From: Actinomycetes bacterium
GTDB taxonomy: Bacteria; Actinomycetota; Thermoleophilia; BMS3ABIN01
Reading direction: 5' to 3'
Assembly (NCBI GenBank): GCA_021790075.1
Contig: JAJYIN010000112.1
Coordinates: forward strand, 1-7,131
DNA length: 7,131 nucleotides
A program made the translations under genes and the position numbers. Of the stretch, positions 5,755-7,131 are shown piece after piece. Every line of letters begins with the position of its first letter. Position 1 is the first letter of the stretch. The notes below the pieces were generated by a model. The model was not told the DNA's origin. It saw only the letters and a list, made by a program, of their open reading frames with translations, and searched no databases.

Positions 5755-7131
5755 TCAGCGCCTTCGGTAGGCAATCACCTGGTCCGTATCTGCGAATTTA
5801 TCCATGTGCAGGTACCGGGTGACATAATCATCGACACGGGCAACCACTTCGGGAGTAAAATCGGTGGGGCTGCTGGCAAGTTTGCCGTCGAAATAGATCG
5901 ACGGATATCTCTTTTGCACCACGATGAAAGCCACCTGGTACCGGTCCATGAACCGCTTGATGGCCGCCGGGTCGCGGTCGAGGTCTGAAGGCTCCAGATG
6001 GACAGGATCGGCCAGATAATCGAGCACGGGGGTATAAATTCCTCTAAACACCGTGTCCCTGGGCGCCCGCGCCACCATGCCGTCCACCATCGGCCGCTCG
6101 AATTCCGTCTGGTAAAGCTCGACAAAGGTTATTTGCATGCCGAGTGAGTCATTGGCGGCTTGCCAGCCCATGGGCAGGACGATCACGGAACCTGGCGTAT
6201 TGCTGGCGGCGATATCGGCGTAAACGGACGGAAAATCGGTCGAGGTCAGGTCGGGCGGAGACTTGTATTCCACGAACATCAGCCCCAGGATGAGCGCCGT
6301 TGCCACGGGTACGGTCGCCGCGGCCCAGCCCGTCTTGACTTTGCGCAGGCGGGCCAGGAGGGCTTTGGCCCCGTAGCCGGCCAGGAGCGCCAGCGCCAGC
6401 ATCGTCATCACCCCGAACCGCGCCGGCACGCGCGCTGCCTGAAACAGCGGCAGCTTGGTGATGACCAGGTAAGGGGCGGGCTGGTTATACATCACGCCAT
6501 TTATGATCGGATGCGGTCCCAGCGCCAGGGCGCCGAAACCCAGCACCGTGAGCGCCAGCAGCCATACACGCCGGCTGCGGCGGTAGAACCAGACGCCGGC
6601 CAGGCCCAGCCCGATTGCCAGCCAGCCCAGATAAACGGTGTCGGTAAAGTCTATCGCCTGGTTACTGAGCGGGCTCAGGAACTGCGAGACTTCGTTGGGC
6701 ACGAAGAAAGACAGGAAATCAGCAGCATATGTCACGGTCCGGCCGGCAGGATAGACGACATAATCGCCACTGGCTGCTAGCGCATGGGCGGCCGCGATCA
6801 GCATGGGAAGATAAAGGACGGCGAATACGGCGCCGGCAAGCGCCAGCCCCAGCACCATCCGTAACCAGCGGCGCAGGTCTTCCCTTTTCAGCCTGAAGGG
6901 GAAATCGAAGATGACGAAGAGGACCGTGAAGAGGATAAGGAAGATGGAATAGTATTCGGTGTCGTAAGCGATGACTCCCAGGACCGCCCCGGCCAGTCCA
7001 AACAGCGCCCAGGGGCGCCGGCGGCCGGCGGCCAGGGATTCCTTTGCCTTGAGCAGCAGCAGGATGAACACCGGCATCAGCATGGTGGATAGCAGCTGCA
7101 GGTGCGGGCGCTGCCCCCAGCGGAAGGGCGA
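5755..7131 (-). CDS. Polytopic membrane protein, GT-C / mannosyltransferase-like (5' end outside window)
   Basis: The reading frame is open to the right edge. There are 458 codons in the window, 16 of them upstream of the first internal ATG at 7083, so that ATG is probably not the start. About eight hydrophobic helices are visible, near window-codon residues 12-28, 43-56, 60-77, 92-116, 166-183, 189-206, 238-260 and 268-288. A soluble tail of about 170 residues follows. The segment FQAARVPARFG (230-240), leading into an Ala/Leu helix, and the tail signature VIVLPMGW (316-323) resemble large uncharacterised bacterial membrane proteins related to GT-C glycosyltransferases, which use polyprenyl-linked sugars on the outer face of the membrane. 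The catalytic acidic loop of GT-C enzymes lies near the N-terminus and is outside the window, so transferase activity cannot be shown. The gene lies directly upstream of the flavoenzyme gene and is probably in the same operon. It could instead be a non-catalytic membrane protein of unknown role. Confidence 0.8.
   Translation of the reverse strand, partial: SPFRWGQRPHLQLLSTMLMPVFILLLLKAKESLAAGRRRPWALFGLAGAVLGVIAYDTEYYSIFLILFTVLFVIFDFPFRLKREDLRRWLRMVLGLALAGAVFAVLYLPMLIAAAHALAASGDYVVYPAGRTVTYAADFLSFFVPNEVSQFLSPLSNQAIDFTDTVYLGWLAIGLGLAGVWFYRRSRRVWLLALTVLGFGALALGPHPIINGVMYNQPAPYLVITKLPLFQAARVPARFGVMTMLALALLAGYGAKALLARLRKVKTGWAAATVPVATALILGLMFVEYKSPPDLTSTDFPSVYADIAASNTPGSVIVLPMGWQAANDSLGMQITFVELYQTEFERPMVDGMVARAPRDTVFRGIYTPVLDYLADPVHLEPSDLDRDPAAIKRFMDRYQVAFIVVQKRYPSIYFDGKLASSPTDFTPEVVARVDDYVTRYLHMDKFADTDQVIAYRRR

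Noticed and set aside
5730..5774. TTG at 5774 as the flavoprotein start, giving 497 residues and a 20-base overlap
   Set aside because: No spaced Shine-Dalgarno sequence precedes it, while GTG at 5729 has AGGGA upstream and fits the usual N-terminus. The longer form cannot be fully excluded.
6160..6780. 206-codon plus-strand ORF opposite the membrane protein gene
   Set aside because: It is a His/Arg/Gln-rich antisense shadow. The minus-strand frame has clear membrane helices.
1..7131. tRNA or rRNA genes, CRISPR arrays, insertion sequences or attachment sites
   Set aside because: I saw no cloverleaf, regularly spaced repeats, terminal inverted repeats or transposase frame by eye, and coding sequence covers almost the whole window.

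Overview
The window is GC-rich bacterial DNA with no eukaryotic features. All five genes lie on the minus strand and are read from the right edge to the left edge. Coding density is close to complete, and the largest non-coding gap is 29 bases. Both end genes run off the window: the first lacks its start and the last lacks its stop. A signal peptide with a lipobox and a polytopic membrane protein show a cell-surface component. The lineage cannot be fixed from this sequence; it looks like a GC-rich environmental bacterium, and no ribosomal RNA or other marker gene is present.

In order of transcription: (1) 7131-5755, the C-terminal 458 residues of a polytopic membrane protein with a soluble C-terminal domain, resembling GT-C / mannosyltransferase-like proteins. 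(2) 5729-4281, an FAD-dependent protein with UDP-galactopyranose-mutase-like signatures (GPHRYHT, YTEKVWG, GRQGLFTY..NMD). (3) 4251-2524, a complete NodU/CmcH/TobZ-family carbamoyltransferase. (4) 2531-1098, a complete cobalamin-binding-domain radical SAM enzyme (class B architecture). (5) 1113-1, the N-terminal 371 codons of a lipoprotein with WD40-like (PD40/TolB-type) beta-propeller repeats. This last gene starts at GTG and remains open to the edge, so a simple ORF scan easily misses it.

Gaps and overlaps (25-base gap, 29-base gap, 8-base overlap, 16-base overlap) and the absence of any visible terminator or promoter between genes suggest one polycistronic, translationally coupled unit. 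None of the four visible starts is ATG (GTG, TTG, GTG, GTG). Taken together, a membrane glycosyltransferase-like protein, a sugar-mutase-like flavoenzyme, a carbamoyltransferase and a B12 radical SAM enzyme fit a pathway that builds and decorates a glycan or glycosylated small molecule. The lipoprotein may act at the cell surface. That pathway is an inference: the substrates cannot be read from the sequence, and the genes beyond both edges would be needed to judge it.
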